Of a stretch of 64,000 nucleotides of DNA, positions 32,256 to 43,334 are shown one piece after another. The stretch's first letter is position 1; the number at the start of each line of letters is the position of its first letter. Location: positions 179,183,198 through 179,247,197 of the forward strand of contig BTPG01000005.1 in the NCBI GenBank assembly GCA_036245525.1. Reading direction: 5' to 3'. This stretch comes from Semisulcospira habei (lineage: Eukaryota; Mollusca; Gastropoda; Semisulcospiridae). The notes below the pieces were generated by a model that was given only the letters and a program-made list of their open reading frames with translations, was not told where the DNA came from and did not search any database. A program made the position numbers and the translations under genes.

Positions 32256-32817
32256 ACAAACAAACACACAGACAAACAAACAAACAAACAAACAAACAAA
32301 CAAACAAACAAACAAACAAACAAACAAACAAACAAACAAACAAACAAACAAACAAACAAACAAACAAACAAACAAACAAACAAACAAACAAACAAACAAA
32401 CAAACAAACAAACAAACAAACAAACAAACAAACAAACAAAACAAACAAACAAACAAACAAACAAACAAACAAACAAACAAACAAACAAACAAACAAACAA
32501 ACAAACAAACAAACAAACAAACAAACAAACAAACAAACAAACAAACAAACAAACAAACAAACAAACAAACAAACAAACAAACAAACAAACAAACAAACAA
32601 ACAAACAAACAAACAAACAAACAAACAAACAAACAAACAAACAAACAAACAAACAAACAAACAAACAAACAAACAAACAAACAAACAAACAAACAAACAA
32701 ACAAACAAACAAACAAACAAACAAACAAACAAACAAACAAACAAACAAACAAACAAACAAACAAACAAACAAACAAACAAACAAACACACAAACAAACAA
32801 ACAAACACACAAACAAA

Positions 32818-32898
<81 letters not shown>
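32256..32898. repeat. (CAAA)n tetranucleotide tract followed by (CA)n
   Basis: About 565 bp of (CAAA)n with a single extra A near 32438, then (CA)n at 32820-32898 and a short CG block. The 235-400 codon frames (repeats of KQTN or CLFV) are artefacts. Confidence 0.98.
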
Positions 32899-32900
<2 letters not shown>

Positions 32901-33377
32901 GCGCGAGCGCGCGCGAACGAATGAACGAACGAAAGAACAAACAAAGAAACAAGCAACAAAAACAACAACAAAACGAAAAAAAAAAAAGAAAAAAAAAAAG
33001 AAAAACCCAACCCAAACAACAAAACCGCACAAAGCCAATCGAACACCAAACCAAGTCACACAAAACAAACCAACCAAGCAACCAAAAACAAACAAATAAA
33101 CAAACAAACAAACAAACAAACACACACACTCGAACGAACAAACAAACAAACAAACACATAAATAAATAAATATAGAGCATAATAATAAAAATAATAAATA
33201 CATGAATAAATAAAACCCACACCATTAACAAGAGTATCAGTCGGCCGACAACTGCACTTGAAATGTACTCGTCAGGTCAGCTAGGTCATCGGGGTTATAT
33301 ATCAGGTGCACTTAAAGATAACAGTCATCAATTTTCACTTCTAAAGGGACAACCGCCTCGCATACAAGAAGTTTCTG
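32899..33377. other. A/C-rich low complexity, no gene
   Basis: Continues as degenerate AAAC/AAAT repeats to about 33200, then ordinary sequence without signatures. Confidence 0.7.
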
Positions 33378-33482
33378 TTAACCCTCAGTTTGCGTATCGG
33401 TATCGGTTTTTGTCGTGAGGATTCCTGTAGGAATCATCTCGGGGAAAAAAAAACCCCGGCAGTACCGACACGCAAAGTGTTA
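33378..33482. mobile_element. Palindromic TTAA element, family D, diverged
   Basis: TTAACCCTCAGTTTGCGTATC ... CACGCAAAGTGTTA. Inner hairpin GAGGATTCCTGTAGGAATCATC; the A-rich run in the right arm breaks pairing. Confidence 0.7.
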
Positions 33483-33702
33483 TGGGTAGGATGCGTGGGA
33501 CCGCTGTATCAAGCTAAATGTCTGTTTAGCTGGGCGCCTGTCAGGATCAACTGCCTCGCATATTTGAAATTGTCTGCCTTGAGATTTCACGGCTGTCATC
33601 TCCTGCAGTCCTCAGGTGCAAGGTACATGCAATAAATTTTCAAACACTCCAAGGCAGAACTGTCAGTCGGCCGGTTATTATCCCTTTACAAGCTCACTGT
33701 AA

Positions 33703-33919
33703 TTAACCCATTTAACCCCATGGAAACATGGTCTAAAAAAGTTTGGAGGTGTCACCTAACGATTATGTACCAGCTGCAAGAGACGGATCGACCATGATAA
33801 TTCAAGGGTAGTGACAGATTAGCTTGGCGCCTATTGGCGCCAATCTAATCTGTCACTACCCTTGAATTATCTTGGTCGACAGATCACCTGCTGTAGAGCT
33901 TTAGGGCTGAATGTGGTAA
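33703..33919. mobile_element. Palindromic TTAA element, family A
   Basis: TTAACCCATTTAACCCC ... AGGGCTGAATGTGGTAA. The hairpin carries GTGACAGATTAG with CTAATCTGTCAC, a change present in both arms relative to GTGCCAG/CTGGCAC elsewhere. Confidence 0.85.
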
Positions 33920-34330
33920 TACTCTAACTGTAAACTTGTAACGGGCGTGATGGGTCATGCGAAGACACCGTGTATTACGTCGACATGACATGGAACTAAT
34001 CTGAGCTGTTATTCAAGCGCTACCATCGAGCTAAAGCGGTCAACTCATGTCGCGCTGTTTGGCGTTTATAGTGATGGAGTTACACAGATTAGGAGTGAAG
34101 TCTTGACAGCCGGAAATCACTTGTGATTTGTTGATGACCCGTGTCAGATAGAACTATAGCCACCTGTTGTGCATGGTGTTTTATCTTGCACTGGTTACAC
34201 GAAGACGACCGTTAACGCTCTTATGATTTCTTTCTCTCTCCATTTTCAGGGTGTCACAAAATCTGCTTGTTTATTTTGCTGATCATGAAAATATTGGTGT
34301 ATGAACCTCCTTTGTGATGCATTTGTTTTC
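33920..34330. other. No gene recognised
   Basis: A good pyrimidine tract and AG (CTCTCTCCATTTTCAG, ending 34250) looks like a splice acceptor, but no convincing exon follows. Confidence 0.4.
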
Positions 34331-34485
34331 AACAAAGGGTGATGGAAGAATAGCTTGGCGCCTCAGTAGATGGGCTAATCAATTCTGGCATCATCCTTCA
34401 ACTGCCATGGTAGATCCGTCTCATGAACTCTTTGCCCCGTGCAGAGGACATCTAAGTTTCAACTCTGGACCGAAATGTGCCGATA
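34331..34485. mobile_element. Degenerate palindrome, family B
   Basis: GGGTGATGGAAGAATAGC with ATTCTGGCATCATCC and the trailing AGAGGACATCTAAGTTTC flank. The loop and stem are eroded. Confidence 0.65.
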
Positions 34486-34549
34486 AGTTTTCCTTTTTCG
34501 CGAAATCCAGCAGATGGAAACTACAAGCGGGGAGGCAGGAAAGGATGGG

Positions 34550-34655
34550 GTGAGGGGAGGGAGTGTGGGGGGCGGGGTGTGGGGGGGTGTGGGGGGGGGG
34601 GGGGGAGGGCTGGGGGGAGGGAAGGGGGGGGGGGGTGGTTGGTGGGAGCGGGGGA
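34550..34655. repeat. G-rich low-complexity tract
   Basis: Many runs of three or more G on the + strand; potential G-quadruplex sequence. Confidence 0.85.
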
Positions 34656-34819
34656 CTTGAGCTCTTACTGACAAGCGAGACAACTGCTACATCACTGTTT
34701 GGCGCACGTGGTGGCGGAGCGGTTGTCTCTCATATCAGTAAGAGCTCTATCGTCAAGACCCAACGCGGGCGTGAGATTACTATCACGGTTTCATGACTGA
34801 TGTTAATTGTGTCACAGTT

Positions 34820-35039
34820 TTAACTCATTCAGCCCGACGCACGTACTTCCCAAATTTTAGAGACGTCATCTAACGACTATGAACCTGTTGCAGGAGATAG
34901 ATCAACCATGATAATTCAAGGTCCCAGGTAGTGCCAGATTAGCTTGGCGCCGACAGGCGCCAAGCTAATCTGGCACTATCCTTGAATTATCATGATCGAC
35001 CCATCTCCTGCTGTAGTGCGTCAGGGCTGAATGGGTTAA
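34820..35039. mobile_element. Palindromic TTAA element, family A
   Basis: TTAACTCATTCAGCCCGACG ... GGGCTGAATGGGTTAA, 220 bp. The left arm contains a small insertion (TCCCAGG) before GTAGTGCCAG. Confidence 0.9.
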
Positions 35040-35048
35040 CACATGAAC

Positions 35049-35087
35049 ACCGCCCCCCCCCCCCAACCCTCCCCCCCCCCCCCCCCG
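35049..35087. repeat. Poly-C tract
   Basis: C runs interrupted by AACCCT. Confidence 0.9.
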
Positions 35088-35238
35088 CACACATATTCAC
35101 GCATCCTGCTGCAAGGTTAGTCAGTCACTCGATGCAGAGACGTCAACGAACAATCACTGACCCCGCTTGGCAACGCATCGAGTTTACAAGCACAGTAACC
35201 AAATTGCGACCCAGTAATCATTGGTCCTCGGACCTACA

Positions 35239-35286
35239 CGGCCGCAGTGGGCCCGCGCATGGCTGTGCGCCGGCCCACTGCGGCCG
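35239..35286. repeat. G/C-rich perfect hairpin
   Basis: CGGCCGCAGTGGGCC and its exact inverse GGCCCACTGCGGCCG flank CGCGCATGGCTGTGCGC, itself partly palindromic. Related centres occur at 7555 and about 280. No TTAA ends. Confidence 0.85.
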
Positions 35287-35291
35287 TCGAG

Positions 35292-35902
35292 GGCCCGAAG
35301 AAGTGTTCGGCTGCTGAGGCGGACATGACTAGAACTAAACGACACTGATTTGTCTGACTAGATTCGTTGTCGCTCTCGTCATAATGCATAATTTATCTAA
35401 CCGCTTTGAGGGTGGCCGCATAGAAGCAAACTGTGCTACACAAAGATGTTTTCCGCAGACACGCCGGTAAATACGACACACTCAGCTTGCATATTTTGAA
35501 ACATCACATGAAAAATCAGAGGTAATTTATTACAGCAGACATTGATTACTAATTTACCAATGATAAGTTGAGGCTTTTTCGTCAGTATTATTTTTATGAA
35601 ACTGCATGCAAATGTTTACACAGACCCGTCCGTTTTAATATGTACACTGGGGTCTAATAAGTCTTGCATACTCAATGGCAGTGGCATGGCGGTCGTAGCT
35701 GTATGCTTATTATTTTTAGCTATATGTTCATTAATTCATAACTTGTTTATATATTTTCATCGGTGGTCATGTTGTTAAAACATCACTTACACAATGCAAT
35801 CGTTTTCATGTTGTCAGACAGTTGTTACACCAAATTAATAGACTTAATGTTATTACAAAGCCATCGATGACTAGATCTACTCACTACTGTTGATATTACA
35901 TG
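35292..35902. other. No gene recognised
   Basis: AT-rich sequence without signatures. Confidence 0.5.
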
Positions 35903-36120
35903 TTTACTCATTTAGCCCGGACACACTACAGCAATACTGACATGGATCGAGAATGATAGTTCAAGAGTGTTGCCAGAATAGTTTGGCGCCCATAGGCGCC
36001 AAGCTATTCTGGCACCACCCTTGAACTATCACGCGCGATCTGTCTCTACAATTGTAATACAGTCCTTCAGAGGGCAACTTCAAAATTTGGAGATTTCGGT
36101 CTTGGTGTAGAATGATTTAA
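35903..36120. mobile_element. Palindromic element, family B (short flank first)
   Basis: TTACTCATTTAGCCCGG ... GTGTAGAATGATTTAA. Hairpin GTTGCCAGAATAG/CTATTCTGGCACC, loop CATA; here the arms do not match fully. Confidence 0.85.
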
Positions 36121-36387
36121 TAAAATCTGTTATTCATTGTTTAATCACTTTTTTGGGTCGGATTTAGCTTTCTTCCAGTTTTAATTGTTATGATGTATAG
36201 GAGAAAAGAAAATAATCGATTTTTGCTGCTTATGCACAAGATCTTTCGACGCCTGACTCAGATTAAATATTGATCATAATCTGATCGATGCAGTATGCGG
36301 CACTCTGCAAACCGTAGGAGAGCGGTAGGCGGAAATAGCTTTGTGTGTTTCCGTATAGCGGCGCGGCAGGCGGCATCGCGCCCCTGC
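36121..36387. other. No gene recognised
   Basis: Nothing identified. Confidence 0.5.
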
Positions 36388-36476
36388 TTAACCCCTTCCC
36401 TGCCACTGTACGTGCATTTTGTCTATGGTTTTAAACAGCACGGGGAAATCCCGTAGCTTTCTGCCCAGTCACTTAA
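36388..36476. mobile_element. Family C terminal fragment
   Basis: TTAACCCCTTCCCTGCCACT matches the inverted right end of the 16134 element. It runs to CTGCCCAGTCACTTAAA with an inner GGGAAATCCCG hairpin. Confidence 0.55.
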
Positions 36477-36692
36477 ACCCTAGGCTTTTAGCCCCAGCAC
36501 CCTACAGCAGGAGATTGATTGAGCATGATAATTCAAGGGTAGTGCCAGATTAGCTTGGCGCCTGAAGGCGCCAAGCTAATCTGGCACTACCCTTGATTTA
36601 TCATGGTCAATCCACCTCCTGCAACTGATACATAGTCGTTAAGTAACATTTCCAAAATTTGGGAAATTCATCCATGGGGCTAAAAGGGTTAA
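36473..36692. mobile_element. Palindromic element, family A (short flank first)
   Basis: AGCCCCAGCACCCTACAGCAGG ... CCATGGGGCTAAAAGGGTTAA. Stem loop TGAA. Both arms show ATTGA/TCAAT where other copies have ATCGA/TCGAT. Confidence 0.85.
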
Positions 36693-37247
36693 TGGGTGGT
36701 ATAAAACAACTGGTAAAGTGATTCGCGATTTTGGGTCTGCATAGGAGATTAAGCCCTCCCCCCACCCCCCCCCCCTCTCCACAAACACAGGGCCTACGCA
36801 ACTATCAACTAGTGCATCACACTGCATTGACATCATTTAACACCATACATGCAGGCTATGTCAGCCAGAATCCTTTAACAGTTCTACTCACAAATCATTC
36901 AATTATTCAACTGATCTATAGATAAAGAAATCCGAAACTGACAATTACGGCGATTAGCTATCACGGAGGTTTCACGATGAGTCGACTGGGATCAGTTATA
37001 GTGTATTCATAGACACAGACACTATCGCACAAGGGAAATAACGTTTGCAATCTTTAATATAAAGCAAGATAAGCCGGTTCAATTGTTGTACGGCGAGTCT
37101 AACTTGCTATTGCACAAATTAGGTCTACAAATCTAGATCGTATCAGGTGAGCTGCAGGCCTACGTTTTACCATTTCAGCTTTCTGCTGAAGACATCATAA
37201 AAATCTCTATGACTGTTGAGAATGTGATGTGCATGCAGGCAGGAACA
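36693..37247. other. No gene recognised; C-rich run
   Basis: C-rich low complexity near 36758-36776. Otherwise nothing identified. Confidence 0.5.
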
Positions 37248-37460
37248 TTAACCCATTTAGCCCCGACGCCCTACAGCACGAGATTAAATGACCATGATAA
37301 TTCAAGATTAGTGCTAGATTTGCTTTGCGCCTGAAGGCGCCAAGCTAATCTGGCACTACCTTTGAATTATCATAGTCAATTCATCCCCTGCAACTGGTAG
37401 ATTGTCGTTAGGTGACATCTTTACAATTTTGGAAATATACCTGTGGGTTTAATGGGTTAA
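37248..37460. mobile_element. Palindromic TTAA element, family A, diverged
   Basis: TTAACCCATTTAGCCCCGACG ... GTGGGTTTAATGGGTTAA, 213 bp, short flank first. The stem is partly eroded in the left arm (AGATTAGTGCTAGATTTGC). Confidence 0.85.
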
Positions 37461-37809
37461 CATGTGACATCACATCTTACAAAATTCTGTGAAGATATTG
37501 ACTCGTATTGCACTCATCATTTAGAGTGTGTCATGTGAGAGGACGTATCACACCGAGTGTGTCACGTGCGAGTAATGGCATTCACTGTGTTGCGATTTCA
37601 GTCCAGTGTTGTACTGCTTAGTGATAAGACGCCGTATCACACTCATGAATATCTCCTTGCTCATTTTCACTACTGGAGTCGAAAATGCGTCCTTCTCGAT
37701 TTATATCAGTTCAGCATCGAAATCGACACTGTAACTAATTAACTGAAGCATATTCAACAAGGTGAACAACCAGCAATCGCGTCGTGAAATGAGACTAAAA
37801 GCAAAACTA
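37461..37809. other. No gene recognised
   Basis: No coding or repeat signature. Confidence 0.5.
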
Positions 37810-38026
37810 TTAGGGGCTCATTTAGCCTGACCGGGCCGTATTTCCCAAATTTTGGAGGCGTCATCTAATGACTATGCACGTTGCAGGAGATGGATCGACC
37901 ATGATAATTCAAGGGCAGTGCCAGATTAGCTTGGCGCCGACAGGCGCAGAGCTAATCTGGCACTACCCTTGAATTATCATGATCGACTCATCTCCTGCTG
38001 CAGGGCGTCACGGCTGAATGGGTTAG
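37810..38026. mobile_element. Palindromic element, family A
   Basis: CTCATTTAGCCTGACCGGG ... CGGCTGAATGGGTTA. The hairpin with loop GACA is intact except CGCAGAG for CGCCAAG in the right arm. Confidence 0.85.
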
Positions 38027-38689
38027 CACGGCCCCACGAAGACTCTGTGTGTGCCTATGTGGTAAAAATGCCTTGTACCACGTTTTTTTTTTTTGTATCT
38101 TATTATTTTCTCAGTCTTTTTGTGTAGTCAGTGTGCTCACTGAGGCTCGCGTAGTTCAGCTATTTTTGGTCTCCTGTGAACTGCTTGTGTGTACATTTGC
38201 CGCCAGTAGTAAGAGGCGAGGGTGTGTAGCTCAGCAGAATGTTTAGACAAAGGCCAGATGTTGTACTCAGTGACCGCACCTCGCGTAGTGTCGTTTTCTC
38301 CTTCTTTTCCGGCAGACCTCTGCTACTATGGGTGCCAGACAGCTGGTTACTGCGGAGTATTTTCCCCTGACAAGAGAATTGTCGGATTTTGTGAGTTAAC
38401 TACATAGTCTTGTAAAAGTTCGATTTTTCATCTGCAAGAGCTTTTTACAACAATATAGTGTTTGAAGTGCTCTAAGCGTTGGTAATGGTTTCAGAACTGA
38501 CAAAAGCCTATTCAGCTAGGAAAGTAATGTTCTATCGCATGGAAGAGTCCTTCACCATTTTGTAAAACGTAATGATTTTGGTCGGTCGAGCCACTTTTTG
38601 CTACTCGTGAGATTTGGCTAAAAAACTCCGCTACACTCGCCACCTACAGGTTGGAGCGCAGTGTGTTCCTGGTCTGCGGAGGTAGGTGG
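38027..38689. other. No gene recognised
   Basis: T-rich and unique-looking sequence; nothing identified. Confidence 0.5.
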
Positions 38690-38918
38690 ATTTGAGTGGT
38701 TGTTATCCATGACTGTTGCCACGGTCCCTCCGGCCGATACCACCACCCCCGCCACCACTCCTGCAAGACCTCTTGGAGTGGCTGGCCTACCACCAGCCTG
38801 GCGCTAGGCAACGGTCCCCCGGCCACACCACCCGCCTCCTCCACCACCAACCACCCGGCCCCAGCACTACCACCAGCCGGCTGCGCGACGGAGCGGCAGA
38901 CAGACAGCGAGACAGCCC

Positions 38919-38949
<31 letters not shown>

Positions 38950-38990
38950 GGACGAAATCAGCGAGAGCTGGAAGTCCATGTCCTTCTTAA
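38690..38990 (+). mobile_element. LF3 derivative, 3' end copy
   Basis: The + strand repeats the last about 260 bp of the 7.8-9.7 kb element: CACCAGCC..., ATERQTDSETARPPP in one frame and LDEISESWKS in another. Then come about 30 C and the stem-loop GGAC..CAGC-GAGA-GCTG..GTCC at 38950-38977, then an (ATC)n tail. Strongly 5'-truncated. Confidence 0.8.
38950..38977 (+). other. LF3 3' stem-loop with GNRA loop, copy 2
   Basis: Same fold as at 7832-7859. The tetraloop is GAGA instead of GAAA, still of the GNRA class. Confidence 0.65.
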
Positions 38991-39004
38991 TATCATCATC
39001 ATCA

Positions 39005-39290
39005 TCACAGTTGCTGTTTCGACTTTGCCGTTTTTCCAGAGTTCTACAAACCAGCATTTTGGACTGTCATTTTTCTGAGCCCTCCCTTGAACGGAAATCC
39101 CTGACTCTGTCGTTTTTTTGTAGTCCTGGGACTTTGCCATTTTTCTTGCGGCTCTACTTTGTAACGGGCGCCTCGGACTTTGCCGTTTTTCCGAGGTTGT
39201 CCTTTACAAAGGGCGCTTTTATTGAGTCTTCCTTTATAGTGGGCGCCTCGGACTTCGCCATTTTCCCCAGGTTGCTATGCTATTTTAGAA
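39005..39290. repeat. Minisatellite, about 45-bp unit, cluster 1
   Basis: Diverged units around GGACTTTGCCATTTTTC and GTAACGGGCGCCTC recur about every 45 bp. On the minus strand they encode GKMAKSEAP- and GKTAKSEAP-like blocks. The same repeat is at 43335-43870. Confidence 0.75.
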
Positions 39291-39298
39291 AGGGATCG

Positions 39299-39326
39299 GG
39301 ACTTCCAGCTTTCGCTGATTTCGTCC
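39299..39326 (-). other. LF3 3' stem-loop with GNRA loop, copy 3
   Basis: Identical 28 nt to copy 1, here at the end of the RNase H-bearing element. Confidence 0.7.
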
Positions 39327-39531
39327 AGGGGGGGGGGGGATGGGGGGGGGGGAGGGGGTTTATTTTGACTGTTGCTGATGTACGCGCATCGCTTTATTCT
39401 ATCCTTCATCATGCCTGTCCGCGCCTTGGGCGGTTGGGTCGTTGGGGAGAGCCCGTGCTCCAGTGGGTGTCCGGGTCCCGGTCTCGCTGGGTCGGTGGTG
39501 TTGTTTGCCTTCTCTCTCCTTCCTTGTTTGT

Positions 39532-39777
39532 TTATATGTACTTAACTAGGGGGTGCTCGTTGAGCAGGTGTATTGTGAGTTTGGTGGTGGTGGACCATGT
39601 TGTAGGGTCAGGGTTTATGAGGCCTTCTAACGTGAGGGGCGTGTTCAGTCTTTCTGCTATTGTGGCTCTGGTTTCTTCTATATTTTGGCAGTCTAATAGT
39701 ACGTGCTCCGTAGTGAGTATGTGGCCGCATGTGCATACTATTTGGTTCGGGTGGACTAGGTATCTTTCGCCCCCCAA
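39532..39777 (-). pseudogene. LF3 C-terminal Cys/His segment
   Basis: VCTCGHILTTEHVLLDCQN gives C-x-C-x6-H-x4-C, a zinc-knuckle-like motif found after RNase H in several LINEs. A stop or frameshift between 39777 and 39901 separates it from the RNase H frame. Confidence 0.75.
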
Positions 39778-39900
39778 TCGGACTCTTGTTAGCCGTGATT
39801 GGTCTTTCCTCTTGCCTTGAAGAAGGGTGGGTATGTTGTTAAGTACCCTTGTGAGATTTTTCCGTCTCCCTCTTTTGGTCTGGTGGAATTCTTTTACCCA

Positions 39901-40317
39901 TTATAGTTTTTGAAAGGCGGGTCTGAGTGCATTGGACCTCTCGTTAGCTGACAGTGGTAGGTTGAAGAAGGTCGATTCTTGATCGAGGCCTTTCTTCGCT
40001 ACTCTGTCTGCACTTTCATTGCCTGGGATCCCCACGTGGGAGGGGACCCACATGATTTTGATCGTTTTACCGTGATCTGCGAGTTCTGCTGCTTGTACTC
40101 TAATCAGGTATGTTAGGTCTTCTCTGAATGAGTCTAGGTTTTGGATCGCTTGGATTGCTGACAGCGAGTCCGTCACTATGAGTATGTGTTTGTTTTTCTG
40201 TAGGTCACTCTTTATTGCCTTATAAGCTCCTAGGATGGCCGTGAGTTCAGCTGTGAAGACCGCGTTTTTCCCAGGTTTCCCCATAGAGCGTATATATAGG
40301 GAGAGGCTATCTGGCAC
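39901..40317 (-). pseudogene. LF3 RNase H domain
   Basis: 138 codons, minus strand. It contains NAVFTAELTAILGAYKAI (catalytic Glu), HILIVTDSLSAIQAIQ (catalytic Asp in TDS), IKIMWVPSHVGIPGNESAD (the His and final Asp of the active site) and RVAKKGLDQ. The second half of a type I RNase H fold is complete; the first strand with its Asp lies at or beyond the truncation. Function is lost with the rest of the element. Confidence 0.9.
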
Positions 40318-40984
40318 TTATCAGCGTAGGGACCGCCCGCCATACTGCGGGTTCCACTAACCGCTACCTCCGTCCGCACTGTGTTTATGCATAGCCTGTA
40401 CTATGATATACTGCTGCCTTTTAACACCTGTCAGAGATAAGGATAATGGAATGCCAGGCGTGTGAACTGTACAGACTTGTACTTGGCGTGCATTTCCAAA
40501 ATAATACACACATTATAAACTAACCAAGTGGTCTAAAAGCGTTTCAGTGTTTCCTTACGGCGGCCGGCCCGCACGGCAACCGGTTACTGATCTTACTTTA
40601 CGTAAGTTTAGACAGGACTATGACTGTGCTATGCTTGCGGAAGATCCACTAAAGTTTTTGAATGTTATCTTGGTGCCATATTTCTAAGGAATCGCGCCAA
40701 AAGTATTGCTCTGCTCTCTACTCTGCTTCAGTGGTCGATCCATTTGGCTCGGCAGCCGGAACGCCAGTCGCTTATGGAAATCAGTCGTATCTTTAGTCCC
40801 CTGTTTTTACACCTCTGTGTCCCTACGTGACTGATCCATCTCTCTTGCCCCATATCATATACACTATGTGCATACTGTGGATGAAATGAAAAACATAAGT
40901 TCTTAGGACTGCCTTCTTCCTGCACGCACACCGACTGCATAACCGCCCGGACTGACACCCACACACGCACTCACACACCCGCCA

Positions 40985-40985
<1 letters not shown>
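40318..40985. other. No gene recognised
   Basis: No coding or repeat signature. Confidence 0.5.
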
Positions 40986-41046
<61 letters not shown>

Positions 41047-41092
41047 ACATACACACACACATACACACACACACGTACACGCACGCACGCAC

Positions 41093-41170
<78 letters not shown>
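40986..41170. repeat. (CA)n then (GA)n microsatellites
   Basis: CA to about 41095, GA from 41096 to 41170, then a short (ACAG)n. Confidence 0.95.
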
Positions 41171-41172
<2 letters not shown>

Positions 41173-41195
41173 GGAGAGAAAGAGACAGACAGACA

Positions 41196-42290
41196 GACAG
41201 ATGATGATGGAACGTTTTTATTCAGGATAAAAAGTTATCTTCCAAACTGCCCTGCTACTCTACACATACAAAAATACACCAGACGATACAGCAAAAGATA
41301 AAACATATATAAGTAAAAAGACCCATTCCCCCACCCCATCCCACCCTCAGAATAAAAAAGAAAAATTAAAATAAAATTTAAAAAAAGAAATAAAAATTAA
41401 AAAATTAAAAATTAAAAAATATATATGTACAAGTATGAACCTGACATGTTAATGCAAACAATCGAACTATTACATAATCTGCAGCAACAGTAGAAGAGTA
41501 TTAGGTAATAGGAAACCTGTCACTAACTATACGAATAGTAGCATAATAATGGAGCCGAACATACTATTACTTCTGAAGTAAATATTTATGGAGGCGATCT
41601 TTGAAGACGCTAATCTTACACATGATTTCAGGTGTGGAGGTAAAATATTCCACGCTTTAGCACCTGAAAAGGAAACCCTGGTTTTACAGATGTCTAATCT
41701 AATTTTTGGAAGGTGGATCGAACTATTTCTCGTGTTTTTCCTATTATTGTCGGAAAATAGAGTTTTTAGATAGGGTGGGGCTTTTCCGTGCATGATCTTG
41801 TGCAGTAGAACACAGCGATTAAATTCAAACTGTTTATTCAATGTTAGCAACTTGAGAGATTTTAATTTTTCGTCAGTCGAAGTATGACCGGGAAGTAATA
41901 ATTTAATGCCCCGACGATACAAGGAATTAACTTTTTTTCATGTGAACTTCGCTGCATCCATCCCAGACGGTAGAACTGTAGTCACAATGCGTTTTAATAT
42001 GTGCATGGAAAAGAGTTAACAGATATCTGTATTAACTATATGGCGTAGTTTTGATAACAGAAATAGATTTTTGGAGATTGTTTTGCATACAGAGTCAGTA
42101 TGAGGTTTCCAGCTTAATTGGTTGTCCACTATAACGCCTAATAAGCGATGTCTAGTTACTTGTTCTACAGGCAGGCTATATAAGGAGAGTGTTAAAGGTG
42201 GTAGGCCATGCTGGTGTTTCGGACGTGTAGTAACTAACATGCTCTTTGTCGTTAGAATACTAATAATCATGTGATTATCACTGCACCAGC
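41196..42290 (-). mobile_element. LF1 LINE, 5'-truncated
   Basis: Minus-oriented. C-terminal RT parts are at 42290-42016 (KSMLVTTRPKHQHGL, LLGVIVDNQLSWKPH) and 41922-41527 (MYRRGIKLLLPGHTSTDEKL, PKIRLDICKTRVSFSGAKAW). The 3' UTR ends AATAAAAACGTTCCATCATC. Frames are broken near 41925-42015. Confidence 0.85.
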
Positions 42291-42770
42291 CACAGTGACA
42301 GAGGCAGAAGAAACAGAAACACAGACAGAGGCTGAAACAGACAGCCACAAGAGGCAGAGACACTGACTGATAGACAGACAGAAGAGGCAGAAATACTGAC
42401 AGACAAACCGACGAACATGAACTCTGAAAATGGAGCTGATTATTTTTTTATGCAGACGCTTTCTGAGTCTTTCGTGCCGAACTCTAAACATAATGTAAAA
42501 AGAATCTGACATTCACTGTCAGTGTTTCAGTGACTTCCGTAGGATTTACACACTCATACCTATCTTTATGAACAGACAGAACGGTATGACACGCGAACAT
42601 TTTCAACTTATACCATGAAAGTATCGTATTTTTAGCCGACTAAACAATACAAAATGTTCAATGGTGAGGTCAGAACAGCACATTTGGGAGCTGTACACCG
42701 AAGACTTTATTTTTGTACAGGTGGGACATAGCCCATTACAGTTCAAAAGTTTGTGCATTTAGGAGCTTAG
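42291..42770. other. No gene; degenerate (ACAG)n at left
   Basis: GACAGAGGCAGAAGAAACAG-type degenerate repeats at 42296-42420, then plain sequence. Confidence 0.6.
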
Positions 42771-43150
42771 GTATTCTGGCACCACCTATGAACTATCATG
42801 GGTTTGGCGCTGAGCTATTCTGGAACCACCCTTGAACATGGTCGATCCTTCTAGGTGCCACTGAAGCTATTCTGGCGCCACTCTTAATTACAGTATTACT
42901 ACTGAGGCGCCAAAGCTATGTTGCTATCACACTTGAACTATCATGGAAGGCGCTAAGCTATTCTGATACCACTCTTGAATATGGTCGCGATCACTCTAAG
43001 TGTCATGCTATTTTGGCACAGCCCTTGAAATAGTGGTAGGCGGTAGAGCAAGTTCTGGCACTACTCTTCACGTCAGTATGTGGTCGTGATCACTTTAGGG
43101 GCTAAACTATTCTGGCACTACCCGTGAACCATCATGGTCGATCTATCTTC
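42771..43150. repeat. Tandem array of family B right-arm relics
   Basis: Eight diverged copies of GCTATTCTGGCACCACCCTT-like sequence begin at about 42771, 42813, 42866, 42915, 42957, 43007, 43049 and 43104, all in the same orientation. Each is usually followed by GAACTATCATGG or GGTCGATC. This is the right hairpin arm of family B repeated head-to-tail without left arms. Confidence 0.8.
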
Positions 43151-43334
43151 TGTACATGTCAAGCCTCGATGCGTTAATGAGATTAAGCCCGTCATTATAT
43201 GTGAATGCAAACGTGAACTGTCTCTGCCGCCTAGTGCCAGAAACGCTGGCGTCGGAACTCTCAAGATGGCGGCCGCTGCCTACGCGACGCCGCACGCTGC
43301 GAGGCTGGAACCGCCGCTCCCTTTATATACGCTC

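Larger units (their letters stand above)
39299..40317 (-). mobile_element. LF3 LINE, RNase H-bearing, 5'-truncated
   Basis: Minus-oriented. An RNase H domain (40317-39901) is followed by a Cys/His segment (39777-39532), a 3' UTR, a poly-C tract (39327-39350) and the stem-loop at 39326-39299. Endonuclease and RT are missing here. An RNase H after the RT is known in I/Nimb and related LINE clades; which clade applies is uncertain. Confidence 0.75.

Noticed and set aside
32029..33231. Overlapping 230-400 codon frames over the CAAA/CA tract on both strands
   Set aside because: Period-4 and period-2 repeats without stop codons; products are monotonous KQTN, CLFV or HT runs.
34236..34250. Splice acceptor of a hidden exon
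   Set aside because: Good pyrimidine tract and AG, but no open coding frame or domain follows.
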